Shown here: positions 1 through 7,837 of the stretch, piece by piece | How positions within the stretch are numbered: the stretch's first letter is position 1 | Layout of the letters: each line of letters opens with the position of its first letter | Assembly: GCA_965218715.1 (NCBI GenBank) | Contig: CBDCLY010000033.1 | Span: forward strand, 1 to 64,000 | DNA from: CBDCLY01 sp965218715 | GTDB taxonomy: Bacteria; Bacteroidota; Bacteroidia; Flavobacteriales_E; Vicingaceae | Reading direction: 5' to 3' | Length of the DNA: 64,000 nucleotides | Position numbers and translations under genes: made by a program | The notes under the pieces: generated by a model | Databases searched by the model: none | What the model was told of the DNA's origin: nothing | Seen by the model: the letters and a program-made list of their open reading frames with translations, nothing else

Positions 1-867
1 ATTCTGATTTATCAATATGCCAATACTTTTTGGGAATGGATAAACGGTATCAAGTTTTGTAATTGTAACATCAGAGGATTTTAAGTTCACAAATTCACCT
101 AAATGATTAGATAAAGTATCATATTTAACTTTGAACTCTTTCATTTCTTCTGATGTTGGGTTTAGTCCAACTTGCAAAGCAAATCCTGTATTGCTTGCAA
201 AATCAAGCATTCTCTGGTTATTCAATTTTGTAGAAAGAAATTCAACAGTAGGCATCCTGATAGGATTGGTATAAATAAATGGAATAAGTTCTTTGTAGCT
301 ATTATCATTACCTCCTGTTCCGTTTCTGATATCAATGATTAAATTTTCGGTTTTTAATATTTCAGTTTTATTTGCTGAAATCAAACTATCAATTTTGGTT
401 TTTTGATTTCCCTCAAATGAAGGAATTCTTATGTATAGCGTATTTTTATTCAGTCGATCGATAAATGGATATGTAGAATTTAAAAAACGTAAATGCAATT
501 TATATTCATCTGTGTCTTTAATTGAATCATCAAGTTTAATTATTTCATTTTCAATTGCTTCTGAAGAAATTTGTTCTGTTTCTCCTGTATAATGAAATTC
601 TAAATGTGCTTGTCTAAAAAAATTCAGCCATTCTCGTATGACTGTTTCGCATTTTATTGGAGAGTTTGCCTTTTTTACTTTTTCATTAATTAAATGATTA
701 TGTATAGTGTATGCTTGTTCACCTTTCCTTTCAATAATATATAGAAAACCTGCATCATTCTGTTCAAAGGTGTTTTTTGTCCATTTAAAAATTGAATCAC
801 AATTACATTCTTGTGCTAAAACTGATAAAGGAAATAAAATCAGAAATATTATTGTAAAGTTTTTCAT
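1..867 (-). CDS. S41-family (C-terminal processing type) peptidase, 3' part cut off by window edge
   Basis: The frame is open from an ATG at 867 down to base 1 (289 codons seen), so the gene continues beyond the window. Residues 1-17 form a signal peptide ending in SVLAQ, so the protein is exported. The segment at about residues 176-186 (LIIDIRNGTGG) is the conserved glycine-rich strand of S41 tail-specific proteases. The catalytic serine normally follows roughly 100 residues later, and the last visible residues (IGILINQN) are the strand just before it; its absence is therefore an edge effect and not decay. S41 enzymes cleave near C-termini of exported proteins, but the substrate here is unknown. 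The start is the only ATG in frame ahead of the signal peptide. Family is fairly sure, role is not. Confidence 0.8.
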   Translation of the reverse strand, partial: MKNFTIIFLILFPLSVLAQECNCDSIFKWTKNTFEQNDAGFLYIIERKGEQAYTIHNHLINEKVKKANSPIKCETVIREWLNFFRQAHLEFHYTGETEQISSEAIENEIIKLDDSIKDTDEYKLHLRFLNSTYPFIDRLNKNTLYIRIPSFEGNQKTKIDSLISANKTEILKTENLIIDIRNGTGGNDNSYKELIPFIYTNPIRMPTVEFLSTKLNNQRMLDFASNTGFALQVGLNPTSEEMKEFKVKYDTLSNHLGEFVNLKSSDVTITKLDTVYPFPKSIGILINQN

Positions 868-1078
868 TTACTCACTTGTTGGAACCGATTAGTATATGGC
901 AAGTCGGGCAGTCGAAAGCAATGAACTTTCAAGTTTGCATTGAGCCAAAACGTAGTATTTTGTTTTTAGTTTATTCATTCTTAAAAGCCAAATCTACGAT
1001 TTGGCGGTATTTATAAATAGGACTGAACTATCGTAAACCACTTAACGTCCTATTTGCTATATACCTTGTTGTGCATAG
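868..1078. repeat. Intergenic foldback element between accessory genes
   Basis: This 211-bp gap has no gene but is full of inverted repeats. A perfect 8-bp stem with a 3-base loop lies at 987-1005 (GCCAAATC/GATTTGGC). A 9-bp perfect pair lies at 1015-1023 and 1047-1055 (AAATAGGAC/GTCCTATTT). The outer ends also pair loosely (GTATATGGCAAG at 892-903 against CTATATACCTTG at 1057-1068). CTTGTTG occurs as a direct repeat at 875-881 and 1065-1071. The shape recalls an integron attC site, but I do not find canonical RYYYAAC and GTTRRRY boxes, so its type is left open. Confidence 0.5.
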
Positions 1079-1975
1079 TTATTCTCCTTCAAAGAAGTCA
1101 TTATCAAGCTCCTTTACTTCATAAACGGTCTTAACTTGAATACCAACATTATATTGATGCATTAAGTCAACTAGTTTAGCACCGTCAATAAGAATTATTG
1201 AATGATGGGCTTCTCTAGTTTTTTTAATAGCTGAATCATCAAATGACGAAGTAGTTATAAATACACCTTTACTCGTGTCACCACTCATTGCTCCAATAAA
1301 ATTTCTAATATCTTTTTCTCGCACTTTATTTTCATTGTAACGTTTAGCTTGAGTATATATCTTTTCAAGACCAAGCTTATCTTCATTAATAATTCCGTCT
1401 ATTCCACCATCACCTGATTTTGATGTTTCTATAAAGTCACCATATCCCATTCTTTTAAGAAGAATGAGAATTACTTTTTCAAAATAATAAGGATCAATTT
1501 CTTTAAGCTTTTCTAAAAGTTCGGTTTTTACCTCTGTTTCAATTGTTGAAAATCCTGAGTCAATCAAATCTTGTGGTGAAGCACTATCTACATCAATAGG
1601 GGCAAGTTGGTCATCATCATCTTTTTTACTTTTAACAGATTCACGGTGATTTATAAAATCTTTGTCGTTTTTTAGGTCTTGAAGTGATAGATTACCCGTT
1701 TCTAATCTTTGTTTTCCTTTCTCTGTTATTTGAACAATCCCTCTTTTTGGATAATCAACAAATTTGGCCATCTTTAAATAGGACTTCGCCCATTGAATTC
1801 TGTCAAGTAATACATTGGCACCTGTTCTAGTTTTTTTACTTAGTAATTCTTGTGGTAAGTCAGAATAGTAATTATCACGAACTTTTGTAGCCAATTCTCT
1901 GCTACTTATTGATTCGATAAAATTTAATGTCTCTAATACTGGTATAAATGCTTCGTGATATCTAGGTAGTTCCAT
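1079..1975 (-). CDS. Mrr-type restriction endonuclease
   Basis: This 298-residue protein has an N-terminal winged-helix Mrr_N domain (about residues 1-90, beginning MELPRYHEAFIPVL) and a C-terminal PD-(D/E)xK Mrr catalytic domain. The catalytic block is visible as GDGGIDG near residue 188 followed by QAK near residue 210. Mrr-family enzymes cut foreign or methylated DNA. No methyltransferase is nearby, which fits a solitary type IV-like enzyme. An ATG at 2020 would extend it by 15 residues into the upstream gene; I prefer the ATG at 1975 because it aligns with the usual Mrr_N start and lies one base after the upstream stop codon. It is translationally coupled to the small secreted-protein gene, an odd partner for a nuclease, and sits in what looks like an acquired cassette. 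Confidence 0.85.
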   Translation of the reverse strand: MELPRYHEAFIPVLETLNFIESISSRELATKVRDNYYSDLPQELLSKKTRTGANVLLDRIQWAKSYLKMAKFVDYPKRGIVQITEKGKQRLETGNLSLQDLKNDKDFINHRESVKSKKDDDDQLAPIDVDSASPQDLIDSGFSTIETEVKTELLEKLKEIDPYYFEKVILILLKRMGYGDFIETSKSGDGGIDGIINEDKLGLEKIYTQAKRYNENKVREKDIRNFIGAMSGDTSKGVFITTSSFDDSAIKKTREAHHSIILIDGAKLVDLMHQYNVGIQVKTVYEVKELDNDFFEGE

Positions 1976-1976
1976 A

Positions 1977-2339
1977 TTATTCAAGTTTATAAACAGTTGA
2001 GGAGTAATAACCTCCTTCAACTTTCATTATACATTCTGTTCCGTAGCCTGCATAACCAAAATATCCACGAAATTCTATGTAAATATCGGTACCTTTTACT
2101 TCATACAAGTCGCCCGGACCGTCCGTCAATTCAATTTCATAAATACCTGATTCGAGATCTGTTTTAACAAATACGAAATCGATGGATTGTCCATCTTCAT
2201 CTAAAGTTCCATAATCGAGTTCAATTTTCTTGTAGAACTCATCTACGGAGTAACTATCCAAATCATCTAAGCTCTGTGCAATTGCAGAGCTCGAAAATAT
2301 TAAGAAACCAATTGTAAAAAAAAGTGATAGTCTCATCAT
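1977..2339 (-). CDS. Small secreted protein of unknown function
   Basis: About 120 residues. It opens with a clear signal peptide (residues 1-21, ending SSAIAQ) followed by an acidic mature domain rich in D, E, Y and G. I do not recognise the family. A GTG at 2354 is an alternative start, but it lies inside a repeat-like motif (TTGTGCATAA on the minus strand), and the tandem ATGs at 2339 and 2336 give a normal signal peptide. The stop codon is one base from the start of the Mrr-like gene, so the two are very likely cotranscribed. Exported domains of this size are common in Bacteroidota; nothing in the sequence links it directly to DNA restriction. Confidence 0.65.
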   Translation of the reverse strand: MMRLSLFFTIGFLIFSSSAIAQSLDDLDSYSVDEFYKKIELDYGTLDEDGQSIDFVFVKTDLESGIYEIELTDGPGDLYEVKGTDIYIEFRGYFGYAGYGTECIMKVEGGYYSSTVYKLE

Positions 2340-2360
2340 TAAAAAATTATGCACAATGTA

Positions 2361-2386
2361 GGAATAAACGCAATTGCGTTTATTCC
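2361..2386. repeat. Perfect 26-bp palindrome
   Basis: The half-site GGAATAAACGCAA is followed at once by its exact reverse complement, with no spacer. A partial third copy (ATGCGTTTATTCG) follows at 2399-2411. It lies just upstream of the secreted-protein/Mrr pair and just past the DUF2306 gene end. It could be a binding site for a dimeric protein, a terminator without a T-run, or the edge of an inserted cassette. Confidence 0.7.
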
Positions 2387-2435
2387 TGTATATACGTAAT
2401 GCGTTTATTCGACTAAGTTAAAAAAATCCAATCCA

Positions 2436-3065
2436 TTATGCCTCCCGTTTCCAATAATGAATGATGATTTCGGCAACTGCCCAATTGAAAAGCCAACCCA
2501 ACCAAGCCACTATTCTATAAGTGTCCATTGGTGCTAAGGCAAAACTGCCTACAATCATCCATTTGAATAAACGCAAACTGATTGCCGATAAAGTCAAGGC
2601 ATAACTTCGATAAATGAAATTTTGATGTTGCCTCCAATCTTTTTGCCTGGCATGAACATAGGCTCGCCAAGTGAAATAAATCCACAAGATAGAGAGCAGG
2701 GCAAATGAGAGTTGTGCATAGATTCCCCCATTGGCATAATAGGCCATCACCAAACCAGAAGGCCCGGCTAAAAACAAGACAATGCCAACATATATTTTTC
2801 CAATGCTTCTATGAAATTTTGGCGCGCTTCTTCTTATTCCTCGAGAGAATTGTAGTCCTCCCAATAACAAAGAAAATATACTGCTGTACACATGGGTGAA
2901 AAATGCGATTTGATAATGCCAAAGCTTGATCTCGTCTTGCTTAATTCCTAAAAAAGCCGCCTCAAAATCAATGGGAATGTACTGCAAAGTAATCAGCAAC
3001 ATCAAATAGGAGAAGTAGGCCCAAGCAATGCCAATACCAATCTTGAAGAGCAAGCGCTTATTCAT
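2436..3065 (-). CDS. DUF2306 multi-pass inner-membrane protein
   Basis: About 209 residues with roughly six hydrophobic segments. It has the features of DUF2306: a GGLQFSRGIRR stretch followed by a histidine-bearing HRSIGKIYV motif and a later WRQHQNF motif. The function of the family is not established. Longer in-frame starts reach 3137, but they run into the upstream gene. The ATG at 3065 (MNKRLLFK) gives a normal membrane-protein start and an 8-bp overlap with the dipeptidase gene, typical of translational coupling. It is the last gene of a four-gene minus-strand group of envelope proteins. Confidence 0.75.
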   Translation of the reverse strand: MNKRLLFKIGIGIAWAYFSYLMLLITLQYIPIDFEAAFLGIKQDEIKLWHYQIAFFTHVYSSIFSLLLGGLQFSRGIRRSAPKFHRSIGKIYVGIVLFLAGPSGLVMAYYANGGIYAQLSFALLSILWIYFTWRAYVHARQKDWRQHQNFIYRSYALTLSAISLRLFKWMIVGSFALAPMDTYRIVAWLGWLFNWAVAEIIIHYWKREA

Positions 3066-3750
3066 CACATTCCCAAACAAAATCCTCCATGGCATAATCC
3101 ACTTGATCGTAATTATAATGCCACCACTCAAATTCATAGCTGGAAAACCCTGCTTCCAGCATAAGGTTTTTCAATAAACCTCGATTGAATTTTGCCAAAG
3201 AATCCAAGCCTTCGAAATTCAAATGCGAGCGCTCAGTAAATTCGTCAAAGTCGCCCCCAAATTCCAATAAATTGCCTTTAGCATCTGCCAAAGCAATGTC
3301 TAGCGCTAAACCTTTATTGTGCATAGAACCTCCTTGTTTGGGTTCTGCCACATACCTCGGGTCTCCAATGATGTCAAACATCTTTTGCTGAAACTTGCTG
3401 GGCCGATAACAGTCGAACAACACAAGTTGTAAATTAATTTTTGCCGCTTCTATTCTTGCTTTTTCTAATGCTTCAGCCACCTCTGTACGAGTAAAGCACC
3501 GTGCACAAGGATAAATGATTTGCTCGGTAAAATTGTTGCTCTTGGCATAGGCCATGCTATCGATATATCCATTCTGCTCAAAATTGATTTCATGCCATGA
3601 ACTGGAAATTCTATCGCTTGGCTCTGGCAATTCCTCGCTTGGGTTTTCAGAAGCAACAGCTTCTATCTTTTCACCTTTTGGAGCAGCACAAGAAAATAAT
3701 AAACTAACCCCTACCGAAATAATCGTAATACTCTTTCGCATTCTTTTCAT
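3058..3750 (-). CDS. D-Ala-D-Ala dipeptidase-like lipoprotein (VanX/DdpX family, peptidase M15D)
   Basis: This 230-residue protein has a lipoprotein signal (LLFSCAAP, lipidated Cys21), so the enzyme probably sits in the periplasm on a membrane anchor. The M15D zinc signature is complete: SMHNKGLALDI at 142-152 supplies His144 and Asp151, EWWH at 208-211 supplies the catalytic glutamate and third zinc ligand His211, and Arg116 is in the substrate-binding FDCYRPS segment. The family hydrolyses D-Ala-D-Ala. No vanH or vanA partner is present, so a role in cell-wall dipeptide recycling is more likely than glycopeptide resistance. It overlaps the genes on both sides (about 47 and 8 bp). An alternative ATG lies at 3741. 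Confidence 0.85.
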   Translation of the reverse strand: MKRMRKSITIISVGVSLLFSCAAPKGEKIEAVASENPSEELPEPSDRISSSWHEINFEQNGYIDSMAYAKSNNFTEQIIYPCARCFTRTEVAEALEKARIEAAKINLQLVLFDCYRPSKFQQKMFDIIGDPRYVAEPKQGGSMHNKGLALDIALADAKGNLLEFGGDFDEFTERSHLNFEGLDSLAKFNRGLLKNLMLEAGFSSYEFEWWHYNYDQVDYAMEDFVWECDE

Positions 3751-4672
3751 AGCGTAACAACAATTGAATGTTCTCTTTTTCTATAGTGGTGAAACCAGAT
3801 TTGATGTCGGCATGCACCGGAATGTACCAATCTTGAGCATCAAAAAACACACGCAATGGACGAAAACTAAAGGAATAACCATGTCTTGCATAAATGGTGT
3901 TTCGAATCACCACCAAATCGCTATTGCTTAAATTCTCTACATCTTTTTTCTTCAATAGGGTGTTGGAAGCATTGATTTCATAAATCACCTCAGTTGATGA
4001 GGCGTACTCTTTTACAATCCATTCATAGATTTCTTCATCGGGCGTGCCTTCATCAACAATCTCATAGTTTGTTCCGTGGTCGATGAACTTGTTCCAATCT
4101 CCATAGCGTGTTCTTCGCTCCAACATGATGTCAGGGTTGTATGCATAACTTTTCATTTCAAGATTGAATTCCCTTTTTGGAATTTCTAGATCTTGATAGG
4201 ATTCCCAAGTGCCTATGATACGATTATCGCTAATTTCAAATTGAAAAATGCCATCGTGTTTATGGTCACCTGGTTCTTTAACTTTATACCTTCTAGTGCC
4301 TTCAACAATTGCCGACCGACCATAAAAAGGGCGATGATTTCCGGCAACTACGCTATGCCCAATCACAGAATCTCCAAGAATACTATCGATGGAAATGCTT
4401 ATCTTATTTCCTCTAGCCCACATCAATCCTTCATCGGCATAAATGTATTTATCTCTTAGGTCTACGTCTTTGTGAGGATTAAAAAATCCCACCCAATAGG
4501 TTTCAGGAGATTGTTCTATTTCATCTTCTGGTTCTGCCTCTTCAGATATTGATTGATTGGAATCTACCTTGGTGCCTTCTTCCACTTCAACTTTCGCCTC
4601 TTCATTTTTAATGGGATTGTCACAAGCAATAAGCAAGGTAAAACTGAATAATAAGAGTTTAATTTTTTTCAT
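3704..4672 (-). CDS. YARHG-domain lipoprotein
   Basis: This 322-residue protein has a lipoprotein signal peptide (MKKIKLLLFSFTLLIACDN, Cys17), an acidic low-complexity linker to about residue 55, a beta-rich middle region, and a C-terminal YARHG domain (IRNTIYARHGYSF at roughly 256-268). YARHG is an extracellular domain of unknown function often found in exported proteins of Bacteroidota and Firmicutes. The gene lies 9 bp after the MORN/TPR gene and overlaps the dipeptidase, so it belongs to the same envelope operon. The biochemical role is unknown. Confidence 0.75.
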   Translation of the reverse strand: MKKIKLLLFSFTLLIACDNPIKNEEAKVEVEEGTKVDSNQSISEEAEPEDEIEQSPETYWVGFFNPHKDVDLRDKYIYADEGLMWARGNKISISIDSILGDSVIGHSVVAGNHRPFYGRSAIVEGTRRYKVKEPGDHKHDGIFQFEISDNRIIGTWESYQDLEIPKREFNLEMKSYAYNPDIMLERRTRYGDWNKFIDHGTNYEIVDEGTPDEEIYEWIVKEYASSTEVIYEINASNTLLKKKDVENLSNSDLVVIRNTIYARHGYSFSFRPLRVFFDAQDWYIPVHADIKSGFTTIEKENIQLLLRYEKNAKEYYDYFGRG

Positions 4673-4681
4673 GATTGAGTT

Positions 4682-6094
4682 TTATTCTTGGTCAAAGGCA
4701 TTAGGGTCAAGTTCAAGAATCTTCTTTTCTAAGCCTTTCATCTCTTCTAAGTTTCCATTTACCATGGCAAGATTGGCTTTAAGAATTAAAAATTGAACAT
4801 CATTTTCGTTTTCTTTCAAGTACTTTTTTGAAATGATTTCGGCCTCAGAAAATTGACCAGATCGCATTAAAAAAGAAGCCAATTGCAATTGATTTTCTCT
4901 ATTTTCTCCCTCTTTTTCTACTGTTTCATTGATGAGTTTGATGTAGCCAAAAGCATCCTCTTTGGCCGCTCTAATTTTATACAACTCCATGGAAATATTT
5001 ATCACCCAATCTTTCATCCCAGAGCGCTCCATCATGAGTTGTTGTTCTTTCTGAAGATTAACGGTGTCGCCAAGCATGTTGTAAATTAAGGCCATGGAAA
5101 TGTGCGGACCAACCTTGCTTTCTGCTTCAGGGAATTTGCTTATTTTTTTTGCCAGTTGATTCAGTTTTTTCTGGTCTAGGGGAGGTTTGCTTTCTACAAT
5201 TATTGCGGCATCCTCGCTTTCCAATCCACTGGCTTCTAGTAAAATTGTTTCTGCTTCGTCTAAATACTGAAACATGGAATAAACACGCGAATGATAAACA
5301 ACCAATCCCATGTAAACAGGATTGTCCTCCGTCTGATTTTCTTCCATGGCAATTGCCTTTTCGATAGCGATTAATGCTTGTTTAAAATCTTTCTCGCCTA
5401 AATAATATTCCATTTTTTCCAAATGGGAATCTAAATCTTCCTCACCCTCCACCAGCAAACCATTCTTGTATGATTTCTTTTTGCTAACATTTCCTTGCTC
5501 GTCCCACCAGGTCCAATCGCCCTCTTTGACCCCATTGTTGAATTGCCCAATCATCTTCTGCTGACCGCTTTCATACCAATCTTTCCATACGCCATCATTG
5601 GTTTCTCCCTTTAAAATTCCTTCTTGCATTAGCTGGCCATTTTCATAATACCACTCCCATTTTCCATCGGCAATTCCTTCATGGTAAACCCCTTTTTTAT
5701 TCAATTTCCCATTTTCAAACCACCAGAAATAGTCCCCTTCTTCTTTTCCATTTTTAAAGGAGCCTTGTCTAATTTTTACTCCATTTTCATACCAAGCAAT
5801 CCATTCCCCAACTTTTTCCATGCCATTAATTGCTCCTGAAACTTGCTGCTTACCAGATGGATACCAAGCTTTCATTTTGCCCTTTAATTTGCCATCTTTG
5901 AATTGGGTCGAAGAGGATTTTTTACCATTTTCATGATAAGTAATTGCCTTCCCAGTGAAAGGCTTTTCTTTTCCAATTTCATAATGTAAACCATCTTTTT
6001 GTACCAATTTATTCGCATCAATCTCCTGCGAGAAAATAGAAAAAGGGGTCAATAGGAAGATTAAACTAAAGAGAAAGAAGGTACAATTTTTCAT
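4682..6094 (-). CDS. Exported MORN-repeat and TPR protein
   Basis: About 470 residues. A signal peptide (ending in FSIFSQ) is followed by six or seven MORN_2-type repeats between about residues 25 and 215, each with a pattern like WYENGQLMQEG or WWDEQGNVSKKK. The remainder, about 225-470, is helical and TPR-like. MORN_2 repeats are frequent in Bacteroidota surface and periplasmic proteins; a scaffold role is inferred, with no enzyme motif seen. The ORF can be extended to 6127, but the ATG at 6094 (MKNCTFFLFS) starts the signal peptide directly. It is the first gene of the four-gene envelope group running down to 2436. Confidence 0.75.
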   Translation of the reverse strand: MKNCTFFLFSLIFLLTPFSIFSQEIDANKLVQKDGLHYEIGKEKPFTGKAITYHENGKKSSSTQFKDGKLKGKMKAWYPSGKQQVSGAINGMEKVGEWIAWYENGVKIRQGSFKNGKEEGDYFWWFENGKLNKKGVYHEGIADGKWEWYYENGQLMQEGILKGETNDGVWKDWYESGQQKMIGQFNNGVKEGDWTWWDEQGNVSKKKSYKNGLLVEGEEDLDSHLEKMEYYLGEKDFKQALIAIEKAIAMEENQTEDNPVYMGLVVYHSRVYSMFQYLDEAETILLEASGLESEDAAIIVESKPPLDQKKLNQLAKKISKFPEAESKVGPHISMALIYNMLGDTVNLQKEQQLMMERSGMKDWVINISMELYKIRAAKEDAFGYIKLINETVEKEGENRENQLQLASFLMRSGQFSEAEIISKKYLKENENDVQFLILKANLAMVNGNLEEMKGLEKKILELDPNAFDQE

Positions 6095-6226
6095 GATTGT
6101 AGGATTATTCCACCCTAGGCGTTTCAAATTTATGTGCCATGGAATTTACTCTGCTAAATGTAAAGAAATTAGTCCTGCCGAAGATCTTCCGCAAAGTCAA
6201 TCATCGAAGCAATGAACAAAAATTAA

Positions 6227-7438
6227 CTACACCCAATCAGCTATTTCCGGGATGCTTTGATTGTTTAGTAAATCTTCAAAGCATTCTCTTTTTCGTATCA
6301 GGTAATCTTGGCCATTTAAGACCATCACCTCTGCTGGTCTGAGTCTAGAATTGTAATTAGAACTCATGGTGAAACAATAGGCCCCTGCATTCTTAAACAA
6401 AAGGATGTCTTTCTCTCTCACTTCTGGTAAAATACGGTCTTCGGCAAAAGTATCCGACTCGCAAATGTATCCTACTACAGAATACATTTTTTTATTGCCA
6501 TTGGGGTTGCTAACATTTTCTATTTCATGATGAGCATTGTAAAACATCGGTCGGATCAAGTGATTGAAACCACTGTTGACCAAAGCAAAAGTGCATGCTG
6601 TTGTTTGCTTCACCACATTCACTTGGGTTAAAAAAGAACCGGCATCACTCACCATGAATTTCCCAGGTTCAAAACGCAGCACTAGCTCTCTTTTTCTCTT
6701 TTTGCAATAGGCCGTAAAGAGTTCATTGAAACGAAGCCCAATGGCATCAATATCAGTGTGTAAATCGCCCTCTTTGTAGGGGATTTTAAAGCCACTTCCC
6801 AAATCAATGGATTTGATGTTTTTAAATTCATCTGCAATGGAGAACACTAAATTAGCTACCCGCTCAAACACATCCATCTCTACGATGTCTGAGCCTGTGT
6901 GCACATGAATGCCCTCTACTTCAATGTTGTATTTCTTAATCAATCGAAAAACGATGGGCATTTGATGTATGGAGATGCCAAATTTAGAATCGATATGTCC
7001 TACGCTAATTTTACTATTTCCACCTGCCATCAAGTGTGGATTAAGTCTTAAGAAAACAGGCAATTTCGAATATTCTTGTCCAATCTTCTCTAAAATAGAT
7101 ATGCTATCGATGGTGATTTTAACTCCGATGGCAATGGCTTCACGATATTCTTCAATGGATACTCCATTAGGAGTAAAAATGATGTCTTCAGGTAAAAACC
7201 CTACCTCTAATCCAAGCTTTACTTCTTCTATGGAAACACAATCCAAACCAGAACCCAATTCCTTGAAAAGTTTTAGGATGCTGATATTGCTCAAGGCTTT
7301 GGCAGCAAAGTGAATTTTTAAGTTCTTCAGCTGAAAAGCATCAACAAACTTTTTATAATTCGCAGTAATTTGATTTGCATCATAAACATACAAGGGGGTG
7401 CCGTATTTTTCGGCAAGCTCAGAATGGGTAGTAGTCAT
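6227..7438 (-). CDS. lysA: Diaminopimelate decarboxylase
   Basis: This 403-residue PLP enzyme of alanine racemase fold III converts meso-diaminopimelate to L-lysine, the last step of lysine synthesis. The PLP lysine is Lys47 in the HFAAKALSN motif. HVHTGSD and the glycine-rich DLGSGFKIPY segment bind the cofactor phosphate, and CESDTFAED carries the catalytic cysteine contributed by the second subunit. Length is normal for LysA. It has its own Bacteroidota promoter in the 84-bp gap upstream. No other lysine-pathway gene is in the window. Confidence 0.93.
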   Translation of the reverse strand: MTTTHSELAEKYGTPLYVYDANQITANYKKFVDAFQLKNLKIHFAAKALSNISILKLFKELGSGLDCVSIEEVKLGLEVGFLPEDIIFTPNGVSIEEYREAIAIGVKITIDSISILEKIGQEYSKLPVFLRLNPHLMAGGNSKISVGHIDSKFGISIHQMPIVFRLIKKYNIEVEGIHVHTGSDIVEMDVFERVANLVFSIADEFKNIKSIDLGSGFKIPYKEGDLHTDIDAIGLRFNELFTAYCKKRKRELVLRFEPGKFMVSDAGSFLTQVNVVKQTTACTFALVNSGFNHLIRPMFYNAHHEIENVSNPNGNKKMYSVVGYICESDTFAEDRILPEVREKDILLFKNAGAYCFTMSSNYNSRLRPAEVMVLNGQDYLIRKRECFEDLLNNQSIPEIADWV

Positions 7439-7463
7439 CTTTATTGGCGATAAATGAAGCCAA

Positions 7464-7493
7464 CAAATTTAGAAAGAAAAGTAGGGATTCAAA
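7464..7493 (-). promoter_or_regulatory. Predicted promoter of lysA
   Basis: On the minus strand, TTTG (7493-7490) is followed after 18 bp by TAAATTTG (7471-7464), matching the Bacteroidota -33/-7 consensus. The start codon of lysA lies 26 bases downstream. Confidence 0.55.
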
Positions 7494-7522
7494 TAGTGCT
7501 AAATATAAATTTTGTAGAGGAA

Positions 7523-7825
7523 TTAGGATTTAAATTTTTCCGTTTTCTCTTCAAATGTGACATCTCCATCTTTTTTCAAATGGATTTGCACATTCATCAG
7601 CAGCTCATCTGCTCCACTATTCAAAGCGGCATCCTTGGCAGTTAACATTATTTGAATCACTTCTTCTAATTTTCCTTCCATGATGCTAGAAAATGGGAGA
7701 ACTTCATGTTTGATTCCCGACTCTTGAATGGAATGGATGGCTGAATCAATAATAGCATAAGAATTGCTGCTATTGATGGGGACAATTTGAAGAGACAGGT
7801 TGACTTGATGTTTAGGTTTTTCCAT
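7523..7825 (-). CDS. Thiamine-binding-like protein (MTH1187/YkoF-type, formerly DUF77)
   Basis: This 100-residue cytoplasmic protein has the ferredoxin-like fold pattern of the MTH1187/thiamine-binding family: a strand starting VNLSLQIVPI, the helix YAIIDSAIHSIQESG, the loop HEVLPFSSIMEGKLEEV, and a second helix. Family members bind thiamine or related pyrimidines, but their physiological role is unclear. It is 12 bp downstream of the glycosyltransferase gene and probably cotranscribed with it; I see no thiamine-biosynthesis gene or TPP riboswitch nearby. Confidence 0.75.
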   Translation of the reverse strand: MEKPKHQVNLSLQIVPINSSNSYAIIDSAIHSIQESGIKHEVLPFSSIMEGKLEEVIQIMLTAKDAALNSGADELLMNVQIHLKKDGDVTFEEKTEKFKS

Positions 7826-7837
7826 GTTTTGTTTTTC

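Noticed and set aside
707..892. 61-codon plus-strand frame
   Set aside because: It is antisense to the start of the S41 peptidase, whose signal peptide and family motifs give clear coding evidence on the minus strand.
868..1078. Integron attC site
   Set aside because: The foldback is suggestive, but canonical R and L boxes are not found and no integrase is in the window, so it is listed only as a foldback element.
3058..3750. Vancomycin resistance determinant
   Set aside because: The VanX-like dipeptidase stands without vanH, vanA or regulators, in an envelope operon; a cell-wall recycling role is more likely.
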